A DNA stretch of 62,000 nt, from the NCBI GenBank assembly GCA_016946835.1, contig JACVTC010000065.1, positions 252,501-314,500 on the forward strand. The letters run 5' to 3'. Below the pieces are notes generated by a model. It was not told the DNA's origin, ran no database searches, and was given only the letters and a program-made list of their open reading frames with translations. How positions within the stretch are numbered: the first letter of the stretch is position 1; each line of letters starts with the position of its first letter. Shown here in pieces: positions 24,204-35,009 of the stretch. Made by a program: the position numbers and the translations under genes. The stretch comes from Neocallimastix lanati (nom. inval.) (lineage: Eukaryota; Neocallimastigomycota; Neocallimastigomycetes; Neocallimastigales; Neocallimastigaceae).

Positions 24204-25405
24204 TTTATAATAATAAAAAAAATAATAATAAAAATGATACTTTGAATAACATAGTAAATGTGGAACAAAATAAATTATCATCGTTCAAAATGGATAATTT
24301 CAGAGAAAAAAATTATAAAATAGGAAATGCCAATAATGGAATATTTGAAACAAATAGTAATATTATAATTACTAAAGAAGAAAATAAAAATAGTTTCACT
24401 GGTAATACAGATATTAAGAAAAATAAAAATAATAATATGGAAATTAATAGTATTATAACAATAAATAGTAAAATTGTTGATAATAATGAAAGTATTAATT
24501 CAAATATTAAAAAGAATAAAAATAATAATGATATTATTGAGAATTCTGGAAATATAATTAACAAGAGAAATAGTAATAAAAATATAAAAGAAGTAATAAA
24601 TATTAATGAACCTTTAAAAGTTGAAAACATTAACAATAGAACAAATAAATCTATAACTCCTAGTTTAGCAATAGAATCAAAAGTTATTATTAATAAAAAT
24701 TCAAAAATAAACAATATTCAAATTATTCCAAATGATAATAAAAATAAGCAATTTACAAATAAAGTGTATTCAGTTAATAATAATATTTATATAAAAGAAA
24801 GAAAAATTATTAACAAAAATTCTACTATAGATGAATCTAGTAAAATTGTTAATGTTGGTAGTGATAAGAAAATAAAAATTAATAAAATTAAAAAGATAAT
24901 TAAAATTCCAAATATTCGTATTCAAAATAACAAATAAAAATAAAATAAATATTAATAAAATTTTGATGCCCAAACCTGAGATAATGTTAAAAGAGATTAT
25001 TAATTATAGCAACAATCGCGTTGATACCAAACAAACAATTAGGAATTATAGATATAAAAGAAAATAAAATTTTAAAATTATTATTTATATTAATTAAACC
25101 ATATATTTTCTTTTATATAAAAAAAAATATATATATATATAGTTTAATTTTTAGCAAGGGCATTTCTGATATAAAACAAATATGTGTAGTAACATATTTG
25201 TATATTTAATAATAATTATTAAATATTAAATTTATATCTTTTTGATAATAATTATTTTATTTTATTTCAATATGTATTATTATAATTATAATAATTATAA
25301 CGCTTTAATTCATATAAAATTAATATAGTTCTATATATTAGAATATATAATTAATATAATACCTATTTCTTATAAATAGATTAGATTATTTATATTAAAA
25401 ATAGG
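23622..25405 (+). mobile_element. LTR-flanked non-autonomous element with an Asn-rich ORF
   Basis: Direct repeats 23622-23865 and 25167-25405 are clearly the same sequence (over nine of ten bases alike by eye). Both start TGATATAAAACAAATATG and end in a hairpin, CCTATTTCTTATAAATA pairing with TATTTATATTAGAAATAGG. Between them is about 1.3 kb with one Asn/Lys/Ile-rich ORF and no pol domain. A third, truncated copy of the repeat lies at 48214. The outer termini are not TG..CA and no target duplication was seen, so LTR retrotransposon is the favoured reading rather than a proven one; two copies of a hairpin-ended DNA element flanking a gene is the alternative. Confidence 0.55.
24086..24937 (+). 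CDS. Asn-rich low-complexity protein of the LTR-flanked element
   Basis: 283 codons open from an apparent 3' splice site (ATTCAG at 24081-24086) to TAA at 24937. The start reads LPIVFSYLSVPLVTINNG, a weakly hydrophobic lead, then a poly-Asn run (about residues 27-37), then Asn/Lys/Ile-rich text without Cys. The first in-frame ATG is at about 24290, so either an upstream exon exists or translation starts internally. A shifted frame beyond the stop continues as MPKPEIMLKEIINYSNNRVD up to about 25065, suggesting that the true C-terminus was lost by a frameshift. Placed between LTR-like repeats, it could be a gag-like protein, but no gag motif is seen. Confidence 0.4.
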
Positions 25406-25549
25406 GAACTCTCTTGTAAATTTTAGGAATTAGAATTATTATTTTAATTTTACGAATATTATAATTTTATTAATGAAATTTACTAAACTACCATTATTTA
25501 AAACCCACTGCTTATAAATTATTGCACATAAAAGTCCCTCATATCAATT

Positions 25550-25585
25550 TTAGAATGTGGTGCATTTCGACATAATTTATGTATA
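25550..25585 (-). repeat. MULE end-like motif
   Basis: AATGTGGTGCATTTCGACAT lies just outside the 3' limit of the minus-strand MULE pseudogene. It resembles the inverse of the CAACAC-ending motif at 26936-26985 (GTGTTGTATTTCTCC on the minus strand), so the two could be terminal inverted repeats of that copy. Confidence 0.4.
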
Positions 25586-25654
25586 ATCAGCATAAATATT
25601 TGTACAATGCGTATAAATTATGTAATGTGAGCATATTTTTGGTGTAACTATAAT

Positions 25655-26401
25655 ATTATTATTATATTTACATGCATTCTTTTTTAATTCTTCAAATAAT
25701 AATTCATAGGTTGCTTATTCTTTATTATTTAATATAGATAGTGATGTAGTGTAAAAACTATTTATTTCTGGAGCATATATTCTTGTAATAAACACTTGAT
25801 AACCAAATATTGGTGCAATATAAAATGTACCATCAACAAACATATTTTCGTTTGTATTTAATAAACAATTCTGTTTGGAATGGTGATTGAAAAATTATAA
25901 TATCAGAATTTTTGAATATCATAAAATTTTCATCTCTTTCGTTTATATAATATTCAGATTCATCTGGAATTTCATTAAATTTTGATATATCATAAAGTAA
26001 TTGTTTTTTTTTTTAAATATCTTGATATTTGGGATTTAATTGAATTATATTCAGGGCATATCAATCCAATTTCTTCAGATATTTCATTATATATATGTTT
26101 TGGATTTATATCAAATGGGATTGAGGTTTTTCTAATTTCATTTTTCATTTTATGTTTTACTATTGATACAGATGCATCATTTTCTTTTCCTGGATGAGTA
26201 TGTTTGTTTTCATAGTTTATTACTTTATTATTATCATTTAGAATAATGTACGATTTACATTTTTTAACGGTTTTATATTCAGTACATTTGAATACTTTTG
26301 TATGATTCGTTATATACCATAAAATTAAATTTATATTTTTTGTTTACAATGATTTTGTTTTTTTCTTTATTAATTTCACTTATTTCTAATTGATCATCCA
26401 T
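25655..26401 (-). pseudogene. MULE transposase pseudogene (second copy)
   Basis: ATG at 26401 begins MDDQLEISEINKEKNKIIVN and NKKYKFNF, matching the N-terminus of the plus-strand MULE at 27400. After frameshifts it continues CTEYKTVKKCKSYIILND (FLYWCH-type zinc finger), KTSIPFDINPKH-like text, NENFMIFKNSDIIIFQSPFQ and VDGTFYIAPIFGYQVFITR, the first-Asp region of the DDE domain. It has several frameshifts and a TAA (in NNKE*ATYE) and fades out near 25655, before the C-terminal half. It lies head to head with the other copy, about 1 kb apart. Dead. Confidence 0.8.
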
Positions 26402-26628
26402 TTATTATAAATATTTTAAATTAAAAGTTTTATTTTTTAATTTTTTTGTTTTAATCTATTTTTTTTATCTTATATTTTTATTTTTTATTTTTTTTTTTAT
26501 TTTTTATTTTACTTTAATTATTTATTTTTTTTTTACTATAAATGTTAATAAAATAATAAAAAAAAAATAAAAAAAAATAAAATTTAATTTATTTTTATAA
26601 GCCACATTATAATGCATGAATAAATGAT

Positions 26629-26990
26629 TATGGGGGTGTGTCATTTCGAAAATTTTTATTACAAAAATTTGTATTTTGTTGTATAGCTTAAATATTTTTA
26701 ATTTTAAGCCACTTAATTTTATTAAAAATTAATGAATTAATTAATTAATTAAATAAATAAAATTACAATTCTCAAAAATTTTCAAACACGTAATCTTACG
26801 TGGGGCGTATATCTAATTGTATCATAATTTCGTGGCTTTCTTCTACATTTTTTAAAAAGCCATATATTCACAATATGGCGTGAATAATAATTGTGGTGAT
26901 ATTTTATGACGTAAATTTATAAGCCACTAAGAATTTGGCGAAATTCAACTGGACGAAATTCAACTTTTGGAGAAATACAACACTTCAATA
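26629..26990. repeat. MULE end-like motif cluster between the two transposase genes
   Basis: GGGGGTGTGTCATTTCGAAA at about 26632, then at 26936-26985 three tandem motifs GGCGAAATTCAAC, GGACGAAATTCAAC and GGAGAAATACAAC. They match in design the tandem GGCGAAAAGCAAC motifs at 30600-30660. These are probably subterminal transposase-binding repeats of MULEs; the exact element ends are not resolved. Confidence 0.45.
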
Positions 26991-27009
26991 AATAATAATT
27001 AGGTTAGGT

Positions 27010-27185
27010 ATTTCTATTTAACATTAAAAAATAAAATAAAAATAAGAAATAAGAAAACTTTTTTTTTAAACATTGAAAAATAAAATTAAAATAAGAAATA
27101 AAAAAACTTTTTTTAAACATTAAAAAATAAAATAAAAATAAGAAATAAGAAAACTTTTTTTAAACATTAAAAAAAACAAAAAATA
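27010..27185. repeat. Tandem repeat of about 50 bp
   Basis: Three successive copies of TTTTTTTAAACATTAAAAAA followed by TAAAATAAAAATAAGAAATA and AGAAAAC, upstream of the intact-looking MULE gene. Confidence 0.7.
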
Positions 27186-27399
27186 AAATAAAATTAAAAA
27201 TAAAAAAAATAAAAATAAAAATAAAGAAATAAAATAGTAAATAAAGAAATAATAAATAATTAATAATTAAATAATTATTTGAATAATTATATAATTAATT
27301 AAAAAAAGGTTTATTATTTTAAATATTAAAAAAAAAAAAGTTTCAAAGCATTTAAAAGAATATTTATTAAAATATTTTATTGAAAAATTTTAATTATCA

Positions 27400-28852
27400 A
27401 TGGAAGACAATATAGAAATTGTAATAAGTGAAACAAATCGAGGAAATGAACAAATTATTATTAATAAAAAATACAAATTTAATTTTTCATTTCAAAGGAA
27501 AGATAAATCAAAAATTTATAGATGCACTGAATATAAGACTTTAAATAAATGTAAATCTTTAATTATTTTAAATGATAAAAAGGAGGTTTTAAAATATGAA
27601 AGTTTACATAACCATCTCGAAAAAGAAATTGATGTGTCTATATCAGTAGCAGAGCATAAAATTAAGGAAGAAATTAAGAAAAATTCAATTCCTATGGATA
27701 TAAAACCTAAACATAAATTTAATGCCGTTTCTCAAGAAATGGGACTTATAAGTCCCGAATATAGTAAAATTAGATCCCAAATAATAAGAAATATAAATAA
27801 ACAATTTCCTCCAAACATAAGTTATGATGATATTCCCATTGAATCAAAATATAATAAAACGAAAAGAAATGAAAATTTTATGATATTTAAAAATACTGAT
27901 CTAATAATCTTTCAGTCACCATTCCAAGCATATATATTTTCGAATTATCATAAAAATATATTTGCGGACGGTACATTTTATGCAGCACCGAAATTTAGTT
28001 ATCAATTATTTATAACAAGAACTTATGTTGGGGAATTTAATATATTTTACACTACTTCCATTTCTATATTAAAAAATAAAAAACAATCTACATATGAAAC
28101 ATCATTTAAAGAAATAAAAAAAAATGCAAATAAATTTAGGAGTAATACATTAATTACTACAATTAATTTTCATTGTGATTTTGAACAAGGTATATCTAAT
28201 GCCACAAAAAAAGTTTTTCCCAATATAAATATTAAATATTGTGTTTGGCATTACAAAAGATCATTAGAAAAACAAAAAAATATATTATGTTATCATGAAG
28301 TGAAGAATAATAATGATGTATATATTTATTATAAAGCTATTTCGAACTTACCGTTTATAAACTCTAACTATATATTTGATATTAATATTATAATAAAAAG
28401 AATTTGTCAAAAAAAAAAGTATAATAATTTTCTACAATTTTTAGAATATTTTAATAAAAATTATTTACTTAAGTATAATGTTAATAATTGGAATTATTAT
28501 GAAAATATAGAGCATTTAACAAACAAACAATGCATCAGAATCTTATAATAGCTACTTAAATAATATATTTCCAAATAAACCTTTATTTTTTAAATTAATA
28601 TATATATTAAAAGAAGAAGAAAACTTATCTTATAATGATTACCAAAGGAGAACTAAAGGAACTTTGAAAAAAAAGCAAAAAATATTTAGTGCAACTGATG
28701 AAATTAAAATTTTAATTGAAAATTACAAAAGTAAGGAAATAAATTTATTTTATAATGGATGCAACAGAAATGAATTAATTAAATTATGGAAAGAATGTTT
28801 AATTGATTTAAACGATATAAATATTAATTTAAAATATATAATCTTAATTTAA
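27400..28852 (+). pseudogene. MULE transposase with FLYWCH-type zinc finger, one frameshift
   Basis: Residues 25-75 form an FLYWCH-type zinc finger (C42, C51, H70, H72 in CTEYKTLNKC and LHNH). The DDE domain follows, with FADGTFYAAP (Asp 190), HCDFEQG (Asp 260) and CVWHYKRS (residues 281-288). The frame starting at 27400 stops at 28548 after HLTNKQC, but the frame from about 28532 continues as NASESYNSYLNN, the conserved segment of MULE transposases, to TAA at 28852. At the junction ACAAACAAACAATG has one ACAA too many, so a 4-bp slippage duplication explains the break. Apart from this the gene, about 483 residues, looks whole. Mutator-like transposases cut and paste DNA with 9-10 bp target duplications; the flanking end motifs at 26.6-27 and 30.4-30.7 kb are candidates for its termini. 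Confidence 0.88.
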
Positions 28853-29775
28853 AAAAATGCTAGAAAAATACAAATTTATTTACCTATTGTTTTTATTTAA
28901 TAATCTTAATAGAAATTATATTTTAGTTATTTTTATTAAGTAATTTTTAACTAAAACCGATTTATTTGATACTAGTTAAAATTTTATTAATATCAATATC
29001 AATATTATATAATTATAAATTTTATTAATATCAATATCAATATTATATAATTATAAATTTTATTAATATCAATATCAATATTATATAATTATAAATTTTA
29101 TTAATATCAATATCAATATTATATAATTATAAATTTTAAAAATATTAATATATTTTTCAAAATTAATTATGTTATTAAAAATATTAAATTCAATAAAAGA
29201 TTTTTATTATTTTATTAAAATTCTAATTGTTATTTTTATATTTTAATAATAATTGATTCATATTGACCAAACATTATAAATATTACTATGCAAATAATTA
29301 ATTATTTTAATAGGATCAATTATTCAACTCTTATTGTTTTAATTTTTAGTTCTTATATTATTTAAATTAATATATCGTTTATGAAAATATGAATTATAAA
29401 TAGTTAAAATTATTTACTTTTCATTTAAATTTTTTTATTTACTATAATAAAATATAGTAATTAAAAGACAAACGTTATTATAACTAAAATTTTTTTTTTT
29501 CTAAAAAAAAAAAAATTTTTTTAGAAAAATAAATGAAAAAAAATTAAAATATATGATTCCTATATATATAAAATAATTATTATATTTTTATTTTATTTTA
29601 TTTTATATTTATATTTATATTTATTTCACCTATATACTTTATTATTTAATAATTTTATATATGTTAAACCTATATATATTTATATGTTTATATATTATAT
29701 TAATTTTTAAAAAAATAATATTTAGTTTAATAGCAAATTTAAAATTAATCTATAAAAAATCTATTTTTTATTTAT
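28853..29775. other. AT-rich DNA 3' of the MULE gene
   Basis: No coding signal. It may be internal to the MULE element if the right end lies at about 30.4-30.66 kb. Confidence 0.5.
28985..29140. repeat. Four copies of a 38-39 bp unit
   Basis: Unit TTTTATTAATATCAATATCA followed by ATATTATATAATTATAAA, copies nearly identical. Confidence 0.85.
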
Positions 29776-30050
29776 TTAACCACGCCAACACCAACCATAT
29801 TCAGTAAGACAGTATTTACCAACTATATCATAAACACGAGCATCACGATTAACATAACCTCTCCATGAAAATTCACCTCTTGTGTTATTTGGTGTATAAT
29901 AACATCTATTTTTGGTACTTATATGTCTAGTAATCTATTTACATTTATCTGGATTTTTATATTGTGTATCTCTAAGATATGCTCCAACAAGGATTTCTCT
30001 ATAATTAACTACTGAATTACGGAGAAAACAGTCATAAAATCCACGATTAC
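29776..30050 (-). pseudogene. Cys-rich protein, terminal exon fragment
   Basis: Minus strand reads NRGFYDCFLRNSVVNYREIL, then AYLRDTQYKNPDKCK, a TAG, ITRHISTKNRCYYTPN, GEFSWRGYVNRDARVYDI, and KYCLTEYGWCWRG before TAA at 29778-29776. At least five Cys and several Trp suggest a secreted or extracellular domain. The single TAG could be a decayed CAG. Family not recognised; no upstream exon found. It lies within the span between MULE end motifs, so it might be a captured gene fragment (inference). Confidence 0.4.
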
Positions 30051-30364
30051 TTTATATAAAATACTAATTATAAACCTATATATATATTTATTTTTTTTTA
30101 ATTATTCAATTATGTAATTACGTATGTAGTTCTGTTGATAATATAAACAAGGTATTAATAATAATTAATAATATTTAAAATAAAATAAAAAAAATATAAT
30201 AATTATTTTATACATGTAGGAATTATATATATATATATATTTTTTTATTTAATTTTCTAAAAAAAAAAATTTTTAGTCATAATAAACGTTTTATTTTATT
30301 ATCATTTAAAAATTTATTTATTCATTTATAATTTATTTATTCATTTATTTATTTATTACATTAT

Positions 30365-30475
30365 AATACGCCATGGTTTCCGAAATGCATTACAACAAAA
30401 TGGGTGTGGGGCATTTCGCCAATTTTTTAAAAGCATGTGGCGTATTAAAAATGTGGCTTTTCGCCAAATTTGAAA
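30365..30475. repeat. MULE end-like motifs
   Basis: Contains TTCCGAAATGCATTACAACA, GTGGGGCATTTCGCCAATTT and ATGTGGCTTTTCGCCAAATT, in both orientations. Same motif family as at 25.55, 26.63, 26.95 and 30.6 kb. Confidence 0.45.
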
Positions 30476-30597
30476 ATTATTAAATAAATAAATAAATAAA
30501 TAAATAAAAAATAAATATTATTAATATCGAATAAAAACAACTTTAAAAAAGTTATTTTGAATTAATATTTATTTATTTATTCATTTATTTTTATCAA

Positions 30598-30660
30598 TAC
30601 GCCACTTGTCGAAATGCAACCTGGCGAAAAGCAACTTGGGGAAAAGCAACTCTCCCATAT
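30598..30660. repeat. Tandem CGAAA..CAAC motifs, candidate right end of a MULE
   Basis: Three head-to-tail motifs GTCGAAATGCAACC, TGGCGAAAAGCAACT and TGGGGAAAAGCAACT, then CTCCCAT. Read on the minus strand it starts ATGGGAGAGTTGCTTTTCCC, loosely matching ATGGGGGTGTGTCATTTCG at 26629. Confidence 0.45.
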
Positions 30661-30735
30661 TAATAATATATTAATAATATATAATAATATATAATAATAT
30701 ATAATAATATATAATAATATATAATATATAATTCT
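30656..30735. repeat. AATATATAAT tandem repeat
   Basis: About seven 10-bp steps of TAATAATATA directly beside the MULE end motifs. Confidence 0.75.
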
Positions 30736-30879
30736 TATTAATAAGATTATTTATTTTATTAATTAGAGAATATATGAATATGAATGTATATTTTAAATTT
30801 TTATATTTTTTATATGTCTATACCCTATTTATATATAATAATCTTTTTTTTTTTATATTATATTCTTTTATTTTTATAT

Positions 30880-31045
30880 TCTTGGTACGATCTGCGGCTC
30901 TCTTTACAGAAATTATATCTAGGGCTAGTAATCGACAAGGGTTACTATAAGCGCAAACTAACCAGGTTCATCAACGATGAAAATGCAGTAAGACAGGCTA
31001 GCAAGGCCTATGCCTCTGAAGGAGAAGACCATAATTTCTTTTAGA
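30880..31045 (+). pseudogene. Coding-like GC-richer fragment
   Basis: About 52 codons ending in TAG read YDLRLSLQKLYLGLVIDKGY, YKRKLTRFINDENAVRQA and SKAYASEGEDHNFF. Composition is clearly richer in G+C than the flanks. The text recalls the N-terminal helical part of DDE transposases of fungi, but this is only an impression. The first 30 codons of the open frame are AT-noise and not part of it. No start or splice context. Confidence 0.3.
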
Positions 31046-31079
31046 TAGTTAATTCAAACCCTAATCCAGATTAAGTAAT

Positions 31080-31945
31080 ATGGAGATGAGGTTCGTTGCA
31101 TAATGAACTTTTTTCAGAATTTATTTATACATTTTATTTCACATTACTATTTTAAATATTATAATATTTTAATAATATTAATTTTTATATTAACTCTGTG
31201 TTTTTTTTTTTTTTAAAAAAAATAAAAAATATTCATGTAATTAATAAATGAATAAATAAATAAATATTAAAGTTCGCAATAATTGCATCTGTACATAAAA
31301 AAAAAAATTACCTTTATAATATATAATTTTTTTTATAATGTTATATATATTAAACTATATATATAGGAGATAGATATAATTTTTTTTTCTATGTAATGAT
31401 ATAAACAATTAACATTTTATTAGTATTATGAAATCTATAGTAATATAACATATTTATGTAAGTACTCATGATGAATAATGATTTGGCATATGGACGTTAG
31501 TTAAGTCGATATATTACTATCCACAACAAATTAATAAACTTTCAATAAATAAATTTTAAAAAAAAATTAAATTTTATAGAATGATGGTTTAGATCATCAT
31601 AGCTAAGTTATCTATTTTATATAATACATGCATGATAATAACAAGCCACGCCTATATGATTCTGAGTTTATTTAAACACTTTATTTTTAAAATTAATTTT
31701 ATTTCACTATAGCTATTAAAGTATTCTATCCAAATTGGTCGAATAATATTATTAATTTTGGTGTTAAAAGATATGTGTGTACTTAATAAAGTCTACGACG
31801 TTTGTCTCGCAATAATTGAGGCTATAAAACGCATATTACAAGTTCACATTCGAAATTTACTGCACACTATTATATTTTAAAGTATAGCTTGATTTTTTAT
31901 TTCTTAAATGAAGCCAAAGGTAAAAATATATAATATTATATTTTA
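31080..31945. other. Intergenic DNA, possible promoter of the PI-PLC-like gene
   Basis: Less simple than its neighbours. Near 31813-31835 it holds GGCTATAAAACGCATATT, a TATA-box-like site about 130 bp before the ATG at 31949. No gene is visible. Confidence 0.4.
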
Positions 31946-31948
31946 ACA

Positions 31949-33198
31949 ATGAAAATTTTATTATTTGCTATTGTCTTTTTTTTTTTTTTTTTTTTTTTTT
32001 TGCAGCATTAATTAATAATGCTAATGAAGAAGATAACAATATTGATGTACAATGGATGGAAATAATCTTAATCAAAGTCTTAACACTCAATTCAATCAAT
32101 ATTCCAGATACTCATGATAGATCGTGGTACATATTTTATAGGAAGAGTGTTTGTTTGTTTCCTAATATATTTATTAATTTTTTTTTGTATACAAGCCATT
32201 ACCATTATTCCTATAACTATAAACAACAAATGTAGATGCACTCACTAAAACAAAAGAATTGAATTATTGCAGAACAAATTGGAACATGGAATTAGATATT
32301 TGGATATAAGAATCTCGACTACCCGAATTAGAGCTCCCCCAAAAAAAAGACTAGTTCTTTCTCATGGAAACGATCTACTAGTTATAGAGACTATTTTTTT
32401 TTTTTTGCTAAGACCAAGATGACGATCATCTTTTCTTTGAAAAAAGTAGTGAGTACTTGTGTAAATTTTTTTTAAAGGAACACCCATCAGAAATCGTCAT
32501 TATCCATTACCAAAAAAAGAAAACATTTACAAAAAAAAAAAACTAAAGATATTATAAATGTTAAGGAATTAATAGAAGAAGCTACGATTAAGCATAAAGA
32601 CTATGGTTAAGTATTTCTACCCAATGAATAACACCCTCATAAATGATCCCAATTTTGATCCAATTTTGATCCTGTTCTAAACCTTACGCTTAATTGAACT
32701 AAAAGCCATATAGTCTGAATGGTACATTGAGAGAGAGAGAGAGAGCTGGAATGGAAAAATTGTTGATTCTATTGATGAAGTTATTAGGAATAATCCTGAT
32801 TTAAAATTTGGTGAATTTAAACCTTTTACTACTAACAACTGCATATTATTAAAAACCTACAAGTACTTTTGAACCAACTAAGAATCAATAATATCCATTC
32901 GAATCATTAGGATATCCATGGTGTTCTGATTCTAACAATAATGTTTGTTTGTAGAAACTGATGAAACTGGAGAATAAATACACCATTTGTTATTCCTTCT
33001 AGTGTAGCTTCTCTCGTTAAATGAATAATAATTGTTTCTTTGGGATGGAGTGTTGAAAATAGGGATTGGTGTATTATTTACAATTTATCGATTTGAGGAT
33101 GATGGATACCAATGCTGTTCTAATCAAAATACTGAATGTTTTATATATTGATCCAAATGGTAATCAAATAGTGGCGATTGAAAATGGTATTGTATCAT

Positions 33199-33232
<34 letters not shown>

Positions 33233-33460
33233 GCATAGTAATGATAATAACAATTCAAATAATGAATCAAGTTTTTGACATTGAATGCTTGCAATCACGC
33301 CCAAAAAATAATCAAAAAAAAAAAAAAAGTGGGAGAATCCTCACGGTATTCCCAGGGTAGTCAATAATTTGGTATCAGGATCACTATTTAAAGTTTGTTT
33401 ACTCAATGGCGATGTTCTCAGGCCTAATCATTAATTACAATATTATATTTGTTAAAAATA
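31949..33460 (+). pseudogene. Broken secreted PI-PLC X-domain protein with dockerin-like modules
   Basis: ATG at 31949 gives MKILLFAIVF and then a run of 26 T, followed by AALINNANEEDNN in a shifted frame: a likely signal peptide broken by poly(T) length. Scattered over the three frames are landmarks of the PI-PLC X domain: SINIPDTHDRSW (about 32083-32120, catalytic His region), EHGIRYLDIRI (about 32281-32315), LVLSHGNDLLV (about 32352-32384) and HPSEIVIIHYQKK (about 32480-32520). After a degenerate linker come two modules like CBM10-type fungal dockerins: ESLGYPWCSDS (32901) with TDETGE and WSVENRDWCII (33045-33077), then GYQCCSNQNTEC (about 33104) with YIDPNGN and AIENG. A last open stretch NPHGIPRVVNNLVSG...NGDVLRPNH ends at about 33433. 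Such enzymes cleave phosphoinositides or related lipids; dockerins bind scaffoldins in the cellulosome. At least six frame changes; some could be unrecognised introns. Order and motifs are seen; a single original gene is inferred. Confidence 0.6.
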
Positions 33461-35005
33461 AAAAAATAATCATTTAATGTTTTTATGATTTACGTTCGTT
33501 TTATAATATTATATTAAAACATGGATACGATATTTCTATGTATACTATGTATGAAAAAACATGTAAATAATATTAATTTTTTTTTTTTTTTGATAAATTA
33601 CAAAAAAAAAAAAAAAAAGCATAAAGATAGAACAATAGATATGTATAATTATCGAAATAACGAAATTTAATTCATTACTAATAGTGTTATATTTAGTTAT
33701 TATATATGTTATTTATATTACTTTTATATATACAAGTATTAACCATAATAACTATTTTAACATAATATCAATACTTTTACAATTAAATTCATACTATCAT
33801 AATTAAATAAAATAAAATTAAATAAAATAATAGATAAATAAATAAATAAAAGAAAAACAATATAAATAAATAATTTTTTTTTATTAGTAAAAAAGCAATC
33901 ATGCACATATTTTTTTTTAAAAGTGGAATATTCAAAAAAAAAAAAGTTATGTTTAAATGAAATATTAGAAGACATTATAAATACACAGATTTAATAAAAT
34001 AGTTTTTTTTTTAAAAAAGTATATATATACTATTCAAACTATGAGTAATAGTAAAATATTTATACTATAAATAAATAAAATTTTAATAAAATTTGTTTTT
34101 AAACATACTAATAAACATTAAAAATACTTAAAATAAATTTTTATTACTGAAATCAACCTATAAAAGAAAAAAAAAAAAATGATTGTTAAATTTAAAAATT
34201 AATCTATATTAATCTATATTATGAAATTTAAAAAGTCTTTTTTTTTTTAATATTTAATATTTAATATTTAATATTTTAAAATTTTTATAGCTAATAAAAA
34301 ATATGATATTTTAGTATTTTATTAGTATTACAAGTAAAAGTAAAAAGTAGGATATAAAAATTATCCTATTTTTTGAATATATAGAGCTCAAAAAATTACT
34401 TGATTATTATATATTATAATATTTTTTAACTTTTTAATCTACTATAGTATAGTTTTAAATATTTTTTAATTTCATTAAAATTTTACTTTAATTTTTTATA
34501 TCATTAAATTTCTTGTTACTTTTATTTAATTAATACATAATCTTTATATATATTTAATATGTCTCTTTGAATTTATATACATGTAAATTATAACAACAAA
34601 AAAAAAATAATAATAAATAAAATCATTAAACATAATTTAAATATTATACTAAGTATAATATGAATTAAAACAATTATTTTATTAATTTATTAATTTATTA
34701 ATTTATTAGTTTTATTAAAATTATTATTATTATTACTATTACTATTATTTTTTTTTAATATTAATTAAATTTAATATGCAATAATATTATCATAAATTGT
34801 TATGCCTTACTTAAATATTTATTGTGTTTTGTAAGGTTGTCTCTATATAATTTTTAAAATTTTTTTAAATATGTCAACATTTATAAAAATAATACCAGTT
34901 GAAATAATAAAAAAAAAAAAAAAAGTATGTTATTATATACTGAGAAATCCAATTAAAAATAATTTTAGATACATGAATTCCTGTAGAAGCATCAATTATT
35001 AGATT
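33461..35005. other. AT-rich intergenic DNA
   Basis: Only A/T runs and short direct repeats such as TTTAATATTTAATATTTAAT at about 34250. Nothing coding is recognised. Confidence 0.55.
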
Positions 35006-35009
35006 GATT

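Noticed and set aside
24313-24973. Minus-strand hydrophobic ORFs under the Asn-rich gene
   Set aside because: AAT/AAC read backwards gives Ile/Leu/Val; no independent evidence.
23622-25405. Helitron, because of the terminal hairpin
   Set aside because: No TC start, no CTRR end, and the 240-bp direct repeats at both ends fit LTRs better.
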